From an uncultured Prevotellaceae bacterium (GTDB lineage: Bacteria > Bacteroidota > Bacteroidia > Bacteroidales > Bacteroidaceae): a DNA stretch of 64,000 nucleotides. A program made the position numbers and the translations under genes. The notes under the pieces were generated by a model that was not told the DNA's origin, did no database searches, and was given only the letters and a program-made list of their open reading frames with translations. Shown here one piece after another: positions 34,301 through 43,718 of this stretch (positions are counted from its first letter, which is position 1; every line of letters begins with the position of its first letter). The stretch covers positions 1-64,000 of the forward strand of contig CAMZCM010000012.1 in NCBI GenBank assembly GCA_947305005.1. Reading direction: 5' to 3'.

Positions 34301-37300
34301 GACTGTGAAGGCCTGCACGTGACGACTTCCGACATCAAGCCCGGCAACTGCATCAAAACCGGTAAGGTAGAGGGCTACGTGCGCTTCGCCGACGGTTCGG
34401 GTATTCCTGGCATCCGCGTCAGTGTATCACCTTACGGCACTGGCGCCGACCCCACCAAGGGCGGCAGCTGTTTGACCGACGAGTCAGGCTTCTATAGTGT
34501 AGATAAGCTGGCCTACTGGGGCAATCAGCAGGGTGCCTACGCAATAACATTGTCGAGCATCGCATCCGATGACCTATCGGAAGACTGCCAGAAAGGCCTC
34601 TATGTCACCTTCGACGGACAGTCGAACTACTCCAAGGGGCGTAACTTCACCGTCATCAGCGGTGTCAAGTTCTCAGGTCTGGTGATGTATCAAGGCACCA
34701 GCATTCCCGTGAAGGGTGCCCACTTCCAGGTTGACGGCCGCGAGGTGCGTACTGCCGGCGGAGCCGTAGAGACGGACTTCGAGGGTAAGTTCGCCTTCCG
34801 TATGTTGCGCGGACAACACACGGTAAAGGCAGTCATGAAAGGTCACACCTTTGCCGACAAAGGCTACTATATAGAGAACAATGACTCTACAGTAGATTTC
34901 CAAACCGACGTGGCCAACACCTACTTCTACGACACCAAGCAGGTGAAACTCATCGGTCGTGTGGCTGGTGGACATGTACAGGGCCAGTTGCCGTTAGGGA
35001 ACTCACTCTCGACCAACAACCTGGGCGACTCGCTGAAGGTGGTGCTCACCCTGGAGGGCGACAACGCCTCGTGGCTGGTGTTCGACAATACCAACCGCTC
35101 GCTGACTACCCGTGATGCCGTCTATCCGCATAAGAAGCACGACCAGATGGATAGCAATGAATACGCTACCCGCGTGCATACCGAGCGTCATCGCGTGGTG
35201 GTCTATCCCGACAAGCATACCGGTGAATACGAGGTGCTACTGCCGCCTGTCAAGTGGAAGATACAGCAGATTACCGCCGAAGGCTACGCCACCCTGTTCC
35301 AGGACGGACAGACCAGCGACGTCATCGACCTGACCGACTCGCTCACTTTGCACAGCGACACCATCAAGGGAAAATGGAAGAGCCGTGGCGGCGTGGCTTT
35401 CTCGGAGGCTGTGGAGGAATATCACGCCAAGTACAGTCGCATCTACCACTCCCCCGTGCTACTGGAGTACCAGCAGCAGGGCTACGATGCCTTCAGTTAC
35501 TTCGGCGAGAAGAACTTCAGCTACCAGCCCGTCAAGGGAGTGAAAAAGCAGATTCCTATAGCTTACAGCGTGAAGAAGCCGAACTGGCCCGAGGAAAGGA
35601 AGGACTCGCTGGAGACCCGCTACACCTTCGGCTACCCCGTGTTCAGCACAGATAGAGGCTATGGCCTAAAGCTCTCAGCCCTAGAGCGCTACTACTATAA
35701 TAATAATACGAAGAGCGATACCATTGATGTGGTGAAACTGGATGGTGGCTTCGTGACCATCCGCAACGGACTCATGAGCGGTACTCAGCGCGACACGCTC
35801 TCACTGGACAGCATCGGTGAGGCCAACTACACGCTGCGTGCCAATCGTACACCTTACCTGCTGACCGGCACGGATGCCCTCTGCACCGTCACCTTTACGA
35901 TGGAGCGCGACGGCACCACCTTCGAGGGCACACCGCTCCGAGGCTACGTGTTCAGTGCAGAGTCACCCACCGGCGCACAGGACATCATCAGCATCAATCG
36001 ACCCGTGCTTGTGGATATCCTGCGAGACCCGCCAGGCGGTGGCTCGTCGGCTAAACTAAGTAAGGGCTCCTCACTGAAACTGGCCTATCAGGTGGATATG
36101 GCCTGGAGTGCCGGAGTCAGCATAGGCGTCTCGGCCGGTGGCGGCATGGACGGCTTTAGCGGCGTGGTGGCTGCCCCGATGGGCGGCGGTGCCACGTTTG
36201 GTATGAACTATTCATCATCGACAGCCTTCAGCACCTCGTTCGACATTATTTTCTCAGGAACCGGACAGCGTGCTTTCTCATACACCATGACAGCCAACGA
36301 GGATATCTCTACCGATGCCGGCAGTACGATGGTAGGTGCCGATGCCGACCTCTACATGGGTATGGAGACCAATATGTTCGCACGTCCGGCCGTGGCCATA
36401 CAAGCTCTCAGCGACTCTGTATTCCATAGCTATGAGGGTGCACAGAAGGCAGGCCGCATGGTAGAGATTGCCAGTGGTCGCGACCAGAACGACAGTATCT
36501 ATCACCTGGTGCGCAGTGAAGTGGTCAGCTATGGTCAGACCATCAACTCCACCTTCGTTCACTCGCAGCAATATCTGGTGAAACAGCTTTTGCCCAAACT
36601 GGCTAAGGAGTGTGAGAGCCTGATGTTTACCGGTACAATGACAGACGCTCAGGCACTGGCTAACGCTAACAAAGAACGCGTCTATCTATCGCTTATCACT
36701 GATACCGAGAGCGAACGCTTCGGTGTGATGAACACCGACAAGGACGGTCATTACGTTTATCACACTACCAACGACAAATACAAGGCTACCGACCCCTCAC
36801 AGATGAACTACGTCATCGTGCTGCCCGAGGGTGATGACGGCTCCAAGCAGGAAGATAGGGTGCAGGATATCTGTGATGCCATGTATGCCTGGGGCGCTAT
36901 GATAGCCCGCAATGAGAAGGAGAAACTGGAAGCCACCGACAAGGTGAAGAACTTTGAGATGGACGGTGGTGGCTCAATCAGCTACAGCGAGGAATTCTCT
37001 ACCGACTATTCTAATACTTCGACCTATAACTGGATTGGCACAGACGTCACTCATAGTTACTTTGATGATCCTACGACAACGGCAGGTCAAGACGCTGCTA
37101 CTACCTTTACTACGATGGCGAGTGTCTTAGGTCCTACGGTGGCTAAGTTGCTGGGAGCTGTGCTGAAGACTACTGCTGGTAAGTCAGAGGCCTACACGCA
37201 GCCGGCCGGTAAGGGGAGTGTGCCCGATCCTTTCCAGAAGTTTGAGATTAAGTTCGTAGGCATGAAGTGGGCCTTCTCGCTTACCCCAGTCATTTCCTAT

Positions 37301-40300
37301 AAGACCACGCCTAAGCTAACGGAAGACGAGAAATACAGTCGCAAGGAGAGTTTCACCATCAAGATGGACAAGAAATCGCATCTGAGTTTCGACCTTTATC
37401 ACATCGCAGTGTCCGACTCCCGAAAGGATACTGAGGTAGATGGCAAGACCGATGTGTTTGTCGAGGAAAACTTCCTCAACAGCAAGGAGTATGTGAAATA
37501 CTTCATTGACAAGGGCGTGGGGGCTCGCGACGTGTCTAAGTCGTTCCAGGAGCCGCGCGGTTTCATCTACCGTACCGTTGGCGGTGCTACCGTGCGTCCA
37601 TGGGAACCTGAGCGCAAGACTGCGTTCTACCGTGAGGGAAGCATCCTTGATGTACGTACGAAAAAGATTGAGAACCCCATCGTCAAGATGGACAAGCAGA
37701 GCATCAGCGGCGTGCCCCACGACGAGCCTGCCCGCTTCAAGCTCTATATGACCAACGAGAGCGAACAGCCCGAGGCCATTGGCGGTGCACTGTATTATTA
37801 CACGCTCTACTTAGACAGCAAGAGCAACCCGAAGGGTGCTAAGATGACGGTGGATGGTATTCCGCTTTCTGCCGACGGTACAACCGTGAAGCTGGTACCT
37901 GGAGAAGTGACGGAGAAGACCTTGGAGGTATGGGCCGGAGATGATTTCGACTACGACGACTTGGAGATTGGTGTTATCTCACCGGGTGATGTGCAGTGTG
38001 TTGATGCGGTGAAATTCTCCGTTCACTTCCTGCCCACGGCTGGCAACATTGAGATCGCATCGCCCGGCGATAAGTGGATCATGAACTGCGACGCGCCCTC
38101 TGATGCCAAGCAAGGCTGGTATCTGCCCGTCATCATCAGTGGCTTTAATAAGAACCAGAAGAACTTCGACCACATAGAGTTCCAGTATAAGGAAGCTACG
38201 CGTGGGGATGACTACTGGACGAACCTCTGTGGCTACTATGCCGACTCTACGCTCTACAAACAGGCCACCGGTACCCACGAGATGATTCCAGAGAATGGCA
38301 ACATCGTGGCTAAATTCTATGGTGAGGGCACCGTGATGGAGAAAGCCTATGACCTGCGTGCACGCCTCTTCCGCCGTAATGGCAACTCGTTCATCACCAG
38401 TGACTCGAAGGTGCTCACGGGTATCAAGGACACCCGCCGTCCACAACTCTTTGGACAACCCGATCCGAAGGACGGTATCATCGGCGCTGGCGACAATATC
38501 GTGTTCCACTTCTCTGAGGCCATCGAACATAACTACCTGCAGCAGGCTACCAACTTTGAAGTTGTGGGTGAAACCAACGAGACGGCACTCAGCGAAGAGC
38601 CTTCGTTGCTCTTCGGAGGCACGGGCTATGCCGAGACGGATGCCCGTCGTAATTTCGCCGACAAAAATATGACTATCGACCTAATGGTGCGACCGGATCA
38701 GACGGGTAAGAGTATGCCGCTCTTCTCGCATGGTACCGATGGTAGTACGTTGCAGCTGTGGCTTACTGAGGACTGGAAACTGCGTGCCGTCATCGACAGC
38801 GTACAGTTCGAGAGCACCGTAGCTATCAAAGAAGGTGCACTGAAGCAGGTGGCCCTCATCCTGGACAACGACCACCGGCAGGCACTGCTCTGGAACGACT
38901 CTATTATCGGTACATGTGCTAACGTGACCTACAGTGGTTATGGTCCTCTTATCTTCGGTGCTACCAACGAGGTGAACACCGATGATCGCAAGCACTATCA
39001 GGGACGAATGTTGGAGGCACGCCTCTGGAACCGCACCATGGACGATGCCCTGCTGACCACCTATGGCAAGAAACAGCTGACGGGCTACGAGATGGGTCTG
39101 AAGGACTACTACCCGATGAACGACGGAGAGGGCAACTATGCAGCCGATAAGACGCAGGGAGCTCATGCCGAACTGCACGGAGCAGCTTGGGCACTGCCAC
39201 GAGGTATGTCGCTCAAGCTGGACTTCGATGAGCAGAAACCGGTGAAGGGTCTGCAACTTGACTATACCAAGATGCTGCGCAGTGCCGAACAGGACTACAC
39301 GCTGATGTTCTGGTTCAAGACCGACGAAAGGGGGCAGGGTGCTCTTGTGAGCAATGGTCAGGGTGCCCGTACCGATGAAGATGCCCGCAATAAGTTCTTC
39401 ATCGGATTTGAAAGCAAGCAGCTCATCTACCGCACCAACGGGCGCACACTGTCTCTGGGTAAGGGACTGGCCGACGACGAGTGGCATCACTTTGCCATCA
39501 CCGTCGATCGCTCCCACCAGGTAGCTAACCTGTATGTCGATCGCGTGCTTACACAGTCGATTTCCACCGATACACTGGGCGGCATGATGGGGCGCGACTT
39601 CTACGTGGGCAACATGGTGTGGCACGAAGCTGGAGCTAACGTGCAGACACTGCACCAGAAGAACGCCCTCACAGGACACATTGATGAGCTGTGTCTCTTC
39701 TCACAGGCGCTGCCGGCTACGCTGCTGAAGCGTTACAGCACCAAGAGCCCCACAGGGCGCGAGAAAGGACTGCTGATACGTATGGGCTTCGGTCAATACG
39801 AGCGTCTGGCAAACAACAACCTTGAGTTGCGCCCATTCGCCCTGAACCAAGCCTTCAAGTTCGATATGGACGGCAATCCCACCGATGAGCACGACAGTAT
39901 CTTCGTGGAGCCTGTAGCCGATATCCTCGCACACATCGACCAGAACGTAGGGGCACCCGTACAGTTCAGTCAGGAGCTGCGCAACCTGAATTTCAGCTTC
40001 GTGGGACGAGACAATGAGCTGCTGGTGAACATCGATGAACAGGACAGCCGTATCAACAAGCGCAACCTCTTCGTTACCGTCACCGACATACCCGACCTGA
40101 ACGGTAACTATATGGCATCGCCTGCCACGATGGAGTTCTTCGTTGACCGCAACCCGCTACGCTGGGAGAAGAAGAGCATGAAGCTGGAGCTCGATATGTT
40201 CAAGAATGATTACGATGACCAGTTTGAGGTGAAGATCACCAACACCAGCGGCGCTTACCACACCTACACCATCGATAACCTGCCCCGCTGGATGACAGTG

Positions 40301-41824
40301 GACCGGCAGACCGATGTCATCGGACCCAAGGAGGAGTATATCTTGCAATTCTATGTCAGCAAGGACCTGAACGTAGGTACCTACGATGAGATCATCTATC
40401 TGACAGATGAAGATAACTTGTCGGAACCTTTGGCACTGACCATCCGAAAGAATGGTAACGATCCAGCATGGGAGGTCGCTGACAGTATCAAGCATTTCTC
40501 CATGAATCTGGTAGGGCAAGTGAAGATTGGCAATGCCGTGGTGACTGACCCGAATGACAAAGTGGCCGCCTTCGACCCAATGGGTCGCTGCATGGGTGTG
40601 GCTAACGTCAGCTACAATGCTACGACGTCCAAGAGTCAGCTTTTCATGACGCTCTTCAACAACCAGGCCAACATCGGTGATATCGAACTGACCTTCAAAC
40701 TGTGGCACCGTCAGACGGGACAGATACTGTTGTTGGAGACCGACCGCAAGGTGAAGTTCAACCATAGTTCGGTGATAGGTTCTGTGGATGATCCCGTGGT
40801 GATGACTGCCGGTTCGCAGTATTATCAGGAACTGGAACTGGAGCCTGGCTGGAACTGGATCTCACTAAACGTGGATAACAATGGTTATCGCAACGTGCTG
40901 AACATGCTCAACCAGTACGAGTGGCAGGACGGCGACATCGTGACCGATGATACCGAGGACTTCACGCTGGTGTACAAATCGAATCTGGGCACATGGCTGG
41001 CCAATAACACACCTAAGGAAGGCTATGGCATTTCGCCACAGCGCAGCTACCGCGTCTATGTGAAGAACTACGTTAACGTGGAGATCAAGGGCTATCCGCT
41101 CAGAGACGAGAGCCAGCGAAAGATTACTGTGGAGCAAGGTTGGAACAATATTGGCTATACGCCGATGGTGAACCTGCCGGTTGCTACAGCCTTGGCTGAC
41201 TACGCTGCTAGCGATGGCGACGTGGTGAAGAGCCGCGAGGAGTTTGCTATCTATACCGAGGAGTCGGTAGGCAGTGGTTACTGGTCGGGCTCGCTGCAGT
41301 ACATGAAGCCTGGCGAGGGTTATATGCTCTACCGCAACGGCGAGAGTAAGGTGAAGTTCTGCTATCCCTACTACGAGCCGGGAAGCAACTTCTTCGAGCG
41401 TACCGTAGCAAGAAGTCCTGCATGGCGTGCCAACTATGGTCGCAACATGACGATAGTGGCTACAGCCAATGGCATTGACCTTCAGGAAGGCGACCGTTTA
41501 GTGGTATTCAGTAATGGTGAACAGCGTGGCGAAGCTGCTCTGGCTAATGACTCGCTCTTCTTCCTTACGATCTCTGGTGAGAAGAAGGCACCGCTGTCGT
41601 TTGCCATTGAGCGCGACGGTGAACTGATAGCCACTGCGGCTGAGGTGATGACCTACGAGAGCAATGTCTTGAATGGCACCCTCGATGCTCCTACCGCTAT
41701 CCACTTCGTCAAGAACGAGGTCAGCGATGGCGCATGGTACACGCTGGAAGGTTTCAAACTCAGTGGCAAACCCCGCCACAGGGGGGTGTTTATCCATAAT
41801 GGTATTAAAGTCGTGAACAAGTAA
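31346..41824 (+). CDS. Giant 3,492-residue secreted surface protein with LamG and GLUG-like modules
   Basis: A signal peptide (1-36) is followed by two beta-helix-like regions with FNGNGHTLT and GGLVGH/GGIVGH motifs (about 90-250 and 690-840), an Fn3-like strand region (about 410-530), two carboxypeptidase-regulatory-like domains (about 1005-1065 and 1110-1180), a Gly/Ser-rich stretch (about 1570-1650), a long middle region I cannot assign, two LamG/concanavalin-type domains (about 2415-2565 and 2620-2795), and a C-terminal part with two GWN(W/N)I modules and repeats of a D..aF....RG type, ending in a sorting-like tail (YTLEGFKLSG...HRGVFIHNGIKVVNK). No protease or glycosidase active site is evident. 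The architecture fits an adhesin or large binding scaffold. The lipoprotein 12 bp downstream shares its repeat module, so the four genes to 43.7 kb probably work together; this is inference. Confidence 0.82.
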   Translation: MNTMKLKRWLQPRWAQIITMLLVIFAWLMPQGAWADDKLETVFINDKIYNVLRSADDWEKFRKLVIDANGNSDVNAIMDANFSINQNSCVGMDAYPYNGTFNGNGHTLTVDIWGADDFAGTFPTVGNATFKNLTLKGKVIGGKHTGGLVGHAWGSSQSITLENIIFNASVSSQSTHVGGIVGHADKAKLTVIDVASIGKVWTSGSDTYGGSIIGWANNVDDWTFHRVWEGVTFNSTVHCGFCYYYSSGANAWGYNEKSSNCLSFHNWGEMKAECRTKGNDDATELFNQEQPGSWYNGFPVMDTWPAAGDVNFETYDMVPGTEDTEKGMLKIPFSCDKPVKYIDVSYSGRTLSRITFDKDTYAGFIPVPATEQHKNLTIKAKLVVGTVTVTREDKNDVMMHKPESLTASMLSFATHKVLTDAGAVELKWSVSNVECKDAFSSDEFMVLRSLTGKEEDFVPIGSVTFEEGTTNYTYKDSTLVSALTEEQINGGSISVEYRVVRATAYQLWGLSYNNSAGTKINNPTMASTTVTRSNLHLLVVSLDYKSDWEDAAARTIHVTWEYGIETGAVWDDRAQMKLRVKMVNRDGFAVDTITYVLTAEEITARRKVVQLTRSCVYYNIDFVTELDNTAKEYMTSDQSTGAKEITIRSAAEWNKFVEQVRQAKGQYDINATLMNDITINTMIGESDSPYRGTFNGNGHTLTINITGNQQCNAPFRYVTNAIIRNLHTAGSVTSSQKFAAGLVSRVLDNCTLTVEGCHISVDINSSVNGDATNGGIAALGNGGTNITLRNCKFDGKLRGANCYANGGMVGYSVGQVNINNCLFAPEELSTSNTGCETWARTGGSGKVIYNNSLATQSYSLTTLIEDKYSDDEKLAFLGSSWTKDSSGKPVPVTTTVAPPAPDGSFYYESLGQIVVNSLNTKTQQSSVVLTWKKTDDTVDYFRVERRNVTTNDKWEVIAPQVSYQEYEDKTVSPVYDYEYRVSSVNDCEGLHVTTSDIKPGNCIKTGKVEGYVRFADGSGIPGIRVSVSPYGTGADPTKGGSCLTDESGFYSVDKLAYWGNQQGAYAITLSSIASDDLSEDCQKGLYVTFDGQSNYSKGRNFTVISGVKFSGLVMYQGTSIPVKGAHFQVDGREVRTAGGAVETDFEGKFAFRMLRGQHTVKAVMKGHTFADKGYYIENNDSTVDFQTDVANTYFYDTKQVKLIGRVAGGHVQGQLPLGNSLSTNNLGDSLKVVLTLEGDNASWLVFDNTNRSLTTRDAVYPHKKHDQMDSNEYATRVHTERHRVVVYPDKHTGEYEVLLPPVKWKIQQITAEGYATLFQDGQTSDVIDLTDSLTLHSDTIKGKWKSRGGVAFSEAVEEYHAKYSRIYHSPVLLEYQQQGYDAFSYFGEKNFSYQPVKGVKKQIPIAYSVKKPNWPEERKDSLETRYTFGYPVFSTDRGYGLKLSALERYYYNNNTKSDTIDVVKLDGGFVTIRNGLMSGTQRDTLSLDSIGEANYTLRANRTPYLLTGTDALCTVTFTMERDGTTFEGTPLRGYVFSAESPTGAQDIISINRPVLVDILRDPPGGGSSAKLSKGSSLKLAYQVDMAWSAGVSIGVSAGGGMDGFSGVVAAPMGGGATFGMNYSSSTAFSTSFDIIFSGTGQRAFSYTMTANEDISTDAGSTMVGADADLYMGMETNMFARPAVAIQALSDSVFHSYEGAQKAGRMVEIASGRDQNDSIYHLVRSEVVSYGQTINSTFVHSQQYLVKQLLPKLAKECESLMFTGTMTDAQALANANKERVYLSLITDTESERFGVMNTDKDGHYVYHTTNDKYKATDPSQMNYVIVLPEGDDGSKQEDRVQDICDAMYAWGAMIARNEKEKLEATDKVKNFEMDGGGSISYSEEFSTDYSNTSTYNWIGTDVTHSYFDDPTTTAGQDAATTFTTMASVLGPTVAKLLGAVLKTTAGKSEAYTQPAGKGSVPDPFQKFEIKFVGMKWAFSLTPVISYKTTPKLTEDEKYSRKESFTIKMDKKSHLSFDLYHIAVSDSRKDTEVDGKTDVFVEENFLNSKEYVKYFIDKGVGARDVSKSFQEPRGFIYRTVGGATVRPWEPERKTAFYREGSILDVRTKKIENPIVKMDKQSISGVPHDEPARFKLYMTNESEQPEAIGGALYYYTLYLDSKSNPKGAKMTVDGIPLSADGTTVKLVPGEVTEKTLEVWAGDDFDYDDLEIGVISPGDVQCVDAVKFSVHFLPTAGNIEIASPGDKWIMNCDAPSDAKQGWYLPVIISGFNKNQKNFDHIEFQYKEATRGDDYWTNLCGYYADSTLYKQATGTHEMIPENGNIVAKFYGEGTVMEKAYDLRARLFRRNGNSFITSDSKVLTGIKDTRRPQLFGQPDPKDGIIGAGDNIVFHFSEAIEHNYLQQATNFEVVGETNETALSEEPSLLFGGTGYAETDARRNFADKNMTIDLMVRPDQTGKSMPLFSHGTDGSTLQLWLTEDWKLRAVIDSVQFESTVAIKEGALKQVALILDNDHRQALLWNDSIIGTCANVTYSGYGPLIFGATNEVNTDDRKHYQGRMLEARLWNRTMDDALLTTYGKKQLTGYEMGLKDYYPMNDGEGNYAADKTQGAHAELHGAAWALPRGMSLKLDFDEQKPVKGLQLDYTKMLRSAEQDYTLMFWFKTDERGQGALVSNGQGARTDEDARNKFFIGFESKQLIYRTNGRTLSLGKGLADDEWHHFAITVDRSHQVANLYVDRVLTQSISTDTLGGMMGRDFYVGNMVWHEAGANVQTLHQKNALTGHIDELCLFSQALPATLLKRYSTKSPTGREKGLLIRMGFGQYERLANNNLELRPFALNQAFKFDMDGNPTDEHDSIFVEPVADILAHIDQNVGAPVQFSQELRNLNFSFVGRDNELLVNIDEQDSRINKRNLFVTVTDIPDLNGNYMASPATMEFFVDRNPLRWEKKSMKLELDMFKNDYDDQFEVKITNTSGAYHTYTIDNLPRWMTVDRQTDVIGPKEEYILQFYVSKDLNVGTYDEIIYLTDEDNLSEPLALTIRKNGNDPAWEVADSIKHFSMNLVGQVKIGNAVVTDPNDKVAAFDPMGRCMGVANVSYNATTSKSQLFMTLFNNQANIGDIELTFKLWHRQTGQILLLETDRKVKFNHSSVIGSVDDPVVMTAGSQYYQELELEPGWNWISLNVDNNGYRNVLNMLNQYEWQDGDIVTDDTEDFTLVYKSNLGTWLANNTPKEGYGISPQRSYRVYVKNYVNVEIKGYPLRDESQRKITVEQGWNNIGYTPMVNLPVATALADYAASDGDVVKSREEFAIYTEESVGSGYWSGSLQYMKPGEGYMLYRNGESKVKFCYPYYEPGSNFFERTVARSPAWRANYGRNMTIVATANGIDLQEGDRLVVFSNGEQRGEAALANDSLFFLTISGEKKAPLSFAIERDGELIATAAEVMTYESNVLNGTLDAPTAIHFVKNEVSDGAWYTLEGFKLSGKPRHRGVFIHNGIKVVNK

Positions 41825-41836
41825 AAACAGTAGCAT

Positions 41837-42607
41837 ATGAAAGCAAAGATTATAATAAAAGGACTTTTATGTTGCATCTTCATCGGTCTTGCAGCTTGCA
41901 GTAGTGATGATGAGGGCACCAGCGAGAATCGTTCGAGTTTCGAGTCTGCAAAAGCCCCACAATGGGAAGTGGATATGCACAGCGACCAGACGAAGCCGCA
42001 GTGGACAGCACCTACGTCGAGGCTCTATAAAGACAAGATGATCCTGATGATACGCCTGCAAGAGGAGCTGGCGCCCTACTCCACCGATGATGACCTGATG
42101 GCTGTCTTCATCGACGATGAGTGCCGTGCACTTTCACAGCGTGCCGGCAGCGACGAGACGATATACTTCGTACTCAATACCTTCGGCAATTCAGCCAGCA
42201 ACCCCGAGCAGTTTGCCATCTGCTATTACAGTGGCGGACTGCATCAGGAGTTCTGGCTCAGAGGGGAGAACATGTTCCTCAACGAGATGAATTTGGGTAC
42301 AGAGTCCGACTTCGTTTTAGACTTTATGTCTGGCACAACGAAGTATGCCCGACAGACGGAGTTCATCGTGAACCCCAAGCCCAAAGAGGGGGTTACGATT
42401 GACGAGGAAGCCGACCTTGTGGGAGTGTTCGTGGGCGACGAATGTCGCGGTAAGGGTCGTCCAGGAGAAACTTTCACCGCATTTCATCAGAAGGAGGGCG
42501 AGCAGGCACGGTTGCGCTACTATAGTAGCAGCAAGGAAGGCATCTTCACCCGTACAGAGCCGCTGACGCTGGATGCTGGTTACCAAACAATTGACTTTAA
42601 TTTTTAG
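41837..42607 (+). CDS. Lipoprotein with two repeat modules shared with the giant protein
   Basis: A 256-residue lipoprotein (lipobox GLAAC, Cys21). It contains two modules of about 90 residues, one with DDDLMAVFIDDECRALS and one with EADLVGVFVGDECRGKG, each followed by alternating beta-strands and an aromatic strand. The same pattern (DKVAAF..MGRCMGVA and DRLVVFSNGEQRGEA) occurs twice near the C-terminus of the giant protein just upstream. I do not recognise a named family. Anchoring at the outer membrane and binding to the giant protein are inferences from the shared module and from the 12-bp gaps on both sides. Confidence 0.75.
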   Translation: MKAKIIIKGLLCCIFIGLAACSSDDEGTSENRSSFESAKAPQWEVDMHSDQTKPQWTAPTSRLYKDKMILMIRLQEELAPYSTDDDLMAVFIDDECRALSQRAGSDETIYFVLNTFGNSASNPEQFAICYYSGGLHQEFWLRGENMFLNEMNLGTESDFVLDFMSGTTKYARQTEFIVNPKPKEGVTIDEEADLVGVFVGDECRGKGRPGETFTAFHQKEGEQARLRYYSSSKEGIFTRTEPLTLDAGYQTIDFNF

Positions 42608-42619
42608 ACATATCAACAG

Positions 42620-43483
42620 ATGAAAGAGAAACTCATTTTTTACACAGTAGCCTTGACGGCAGGTCTGTTGACGGCCTGCTCTTCAGAAGATGAGCAGGTG
42701 CCGGAAACCCCTATACGTCACATCAGCGTGGAGGTGAACCAACAGCCGATGACCACACGTAGCGCCATTACTACCACCGAGACGTTACGCATTTTCAATA
42801 TGCGCGGAGTATATGATGGCTCAACATCGAGCTATACGGTATCACAGTCGGATGATAAATGGACGGTGGAGCCAAACACCTGGCCGAGTGGCGCTCTGAA
42901 CAGTACCTCCGTACCATTCTATGCCTTCACCGACGGCACATTCGTTAAAGAAGCTACACCTTACATCAGCTTCACTATCACCGAGGATGCTTCTACCCAG
43001 CACGACCTGTTGGTGGCTAAAAATACAGTATCTTACAACGACCATCAGGGAAAAGTTCCCCTCACGTTCGACCATGCCTGTGCAGCTTTGGCGTTTAATG
43101 TTCAGATAACGAACACGCTGAAGACTAAAAAACTTAGCAACGGAACGCTAACTGTCAATAGCATCGTACTGCGCAATGTTAGTAATTCGGGCAAATATTA
43201 TTTCGGAACATCAACCTGGGGTGATGTAAGCGGCTCAGCCTACTACACGCTGACTAGCGGAAACATTACCGTTGATACCGAGCCTCAGGCACTCAGTAGC
43301 AATTATCTCTTCGTGATACCACAGAGTCGTGAAGCTAATGGCACAACGGGCACCTATCTGGAAATCAACTACACCTTCTCGGGACAAACAAAGACTTCCG
43401 CCACCATTCCCCTCGCTGTGAACTGGGAGGCTGGCTCTGAATACACCATCGATATCAAACTTGGCACAACACTGATTCAATGA
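42620..43483 (+). CDS. Fimbrillin family lipoprotein (Mfa-like)
   Basis: A 287-residue lipoprotein (lipobox LLTAC, Cys20, then SSEDEQ). The sequence has the layout of the Bacteroidota Mfa/FimA-like fimbrillins: a short N-terminal strand (IRHISVEVNQQPMTTRSAI) with an Arg-containing site that could be trimmed by a trypsin-like protease, FYAFTDGTF, LLVAKNTVSYN, the VPLTFDHACAALAFNV signature and a second transthyretin-like domain ending NWEAGSEYTIDIKL. It would polymerise into, or cap, a surface pilus. No usher-like or minor subunit genes are nearby apart from the giant protein and lipoprotein. Its stop overlaps the next ATG. Confidence 0.85.
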   Translation: MKEKLIFYTVALTAGLLTACSSEDEQVPETPIRHISVEVNQQPMTTRSAITTTETLRIFNMRGVYDGSTSSYTVSQSDDKWTVEPNTWPSGALNSTSVPFYAFTDGTFVKEATPYISFTITEDASTQHDLLVAKNTVSYNDHQGKVPLTFDHACAALAFNVQITNTLKTKKLSNGTLTVNSIVLRNVSNSGKYYFGTSTWGDVSGSAYYTLTSGNITVDTEPQALSSNYLFVIPQSREANGTTGTYLEINYTFSGQTKTSATIPLAVNWEAGSEYTIDIKLGTTLIQ

Positions 43484-43665
43484 TGAAAAAGACATATAAC
43501 AAACCCGCCATAACCATCGTGCTCCTCAACTCGGGCACGCATCTCTTGACAACCAGTGGCTATAAGGTGAATAGCTACCAAAACGGTGGAAGAACCACCG
43601 TCGGTGATGACGAAGATAGTCATGAAGTAAAGAAGGCCAGAAACTACGTGGACTGGGATCAATGA
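43483..43665 (+). CDS. Microprotein of the MKKxYxxP family, copy 3
   Basis: A 60-residue protein starting MKKTYNKPAITIVLL and ending HEVKKARNYVDWDQ. MKKTY and the Pro at the same place match copy 1, and the acidic-Val-Lys plus Trp-Asp ending matches the other two copies loosely. An alternative Met one codon upstream (43480) overlaps the fimbrillin stop. There is no signal peptide. It ends the giant-protein gene set. Function unknown. Confidence 0.65.
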   Translation: MKKTYNKPAITIVLLNSGTHLLTTSGYKVNSYQNGGRTTVGDDEDSHEVKKARNYVDWDQ

Positions 43666-43718
43666 GCGGCATCAACGCATATCTGTCTCAACAGCCCTAA
43701 GAACCCTAGTTCTTTTCG

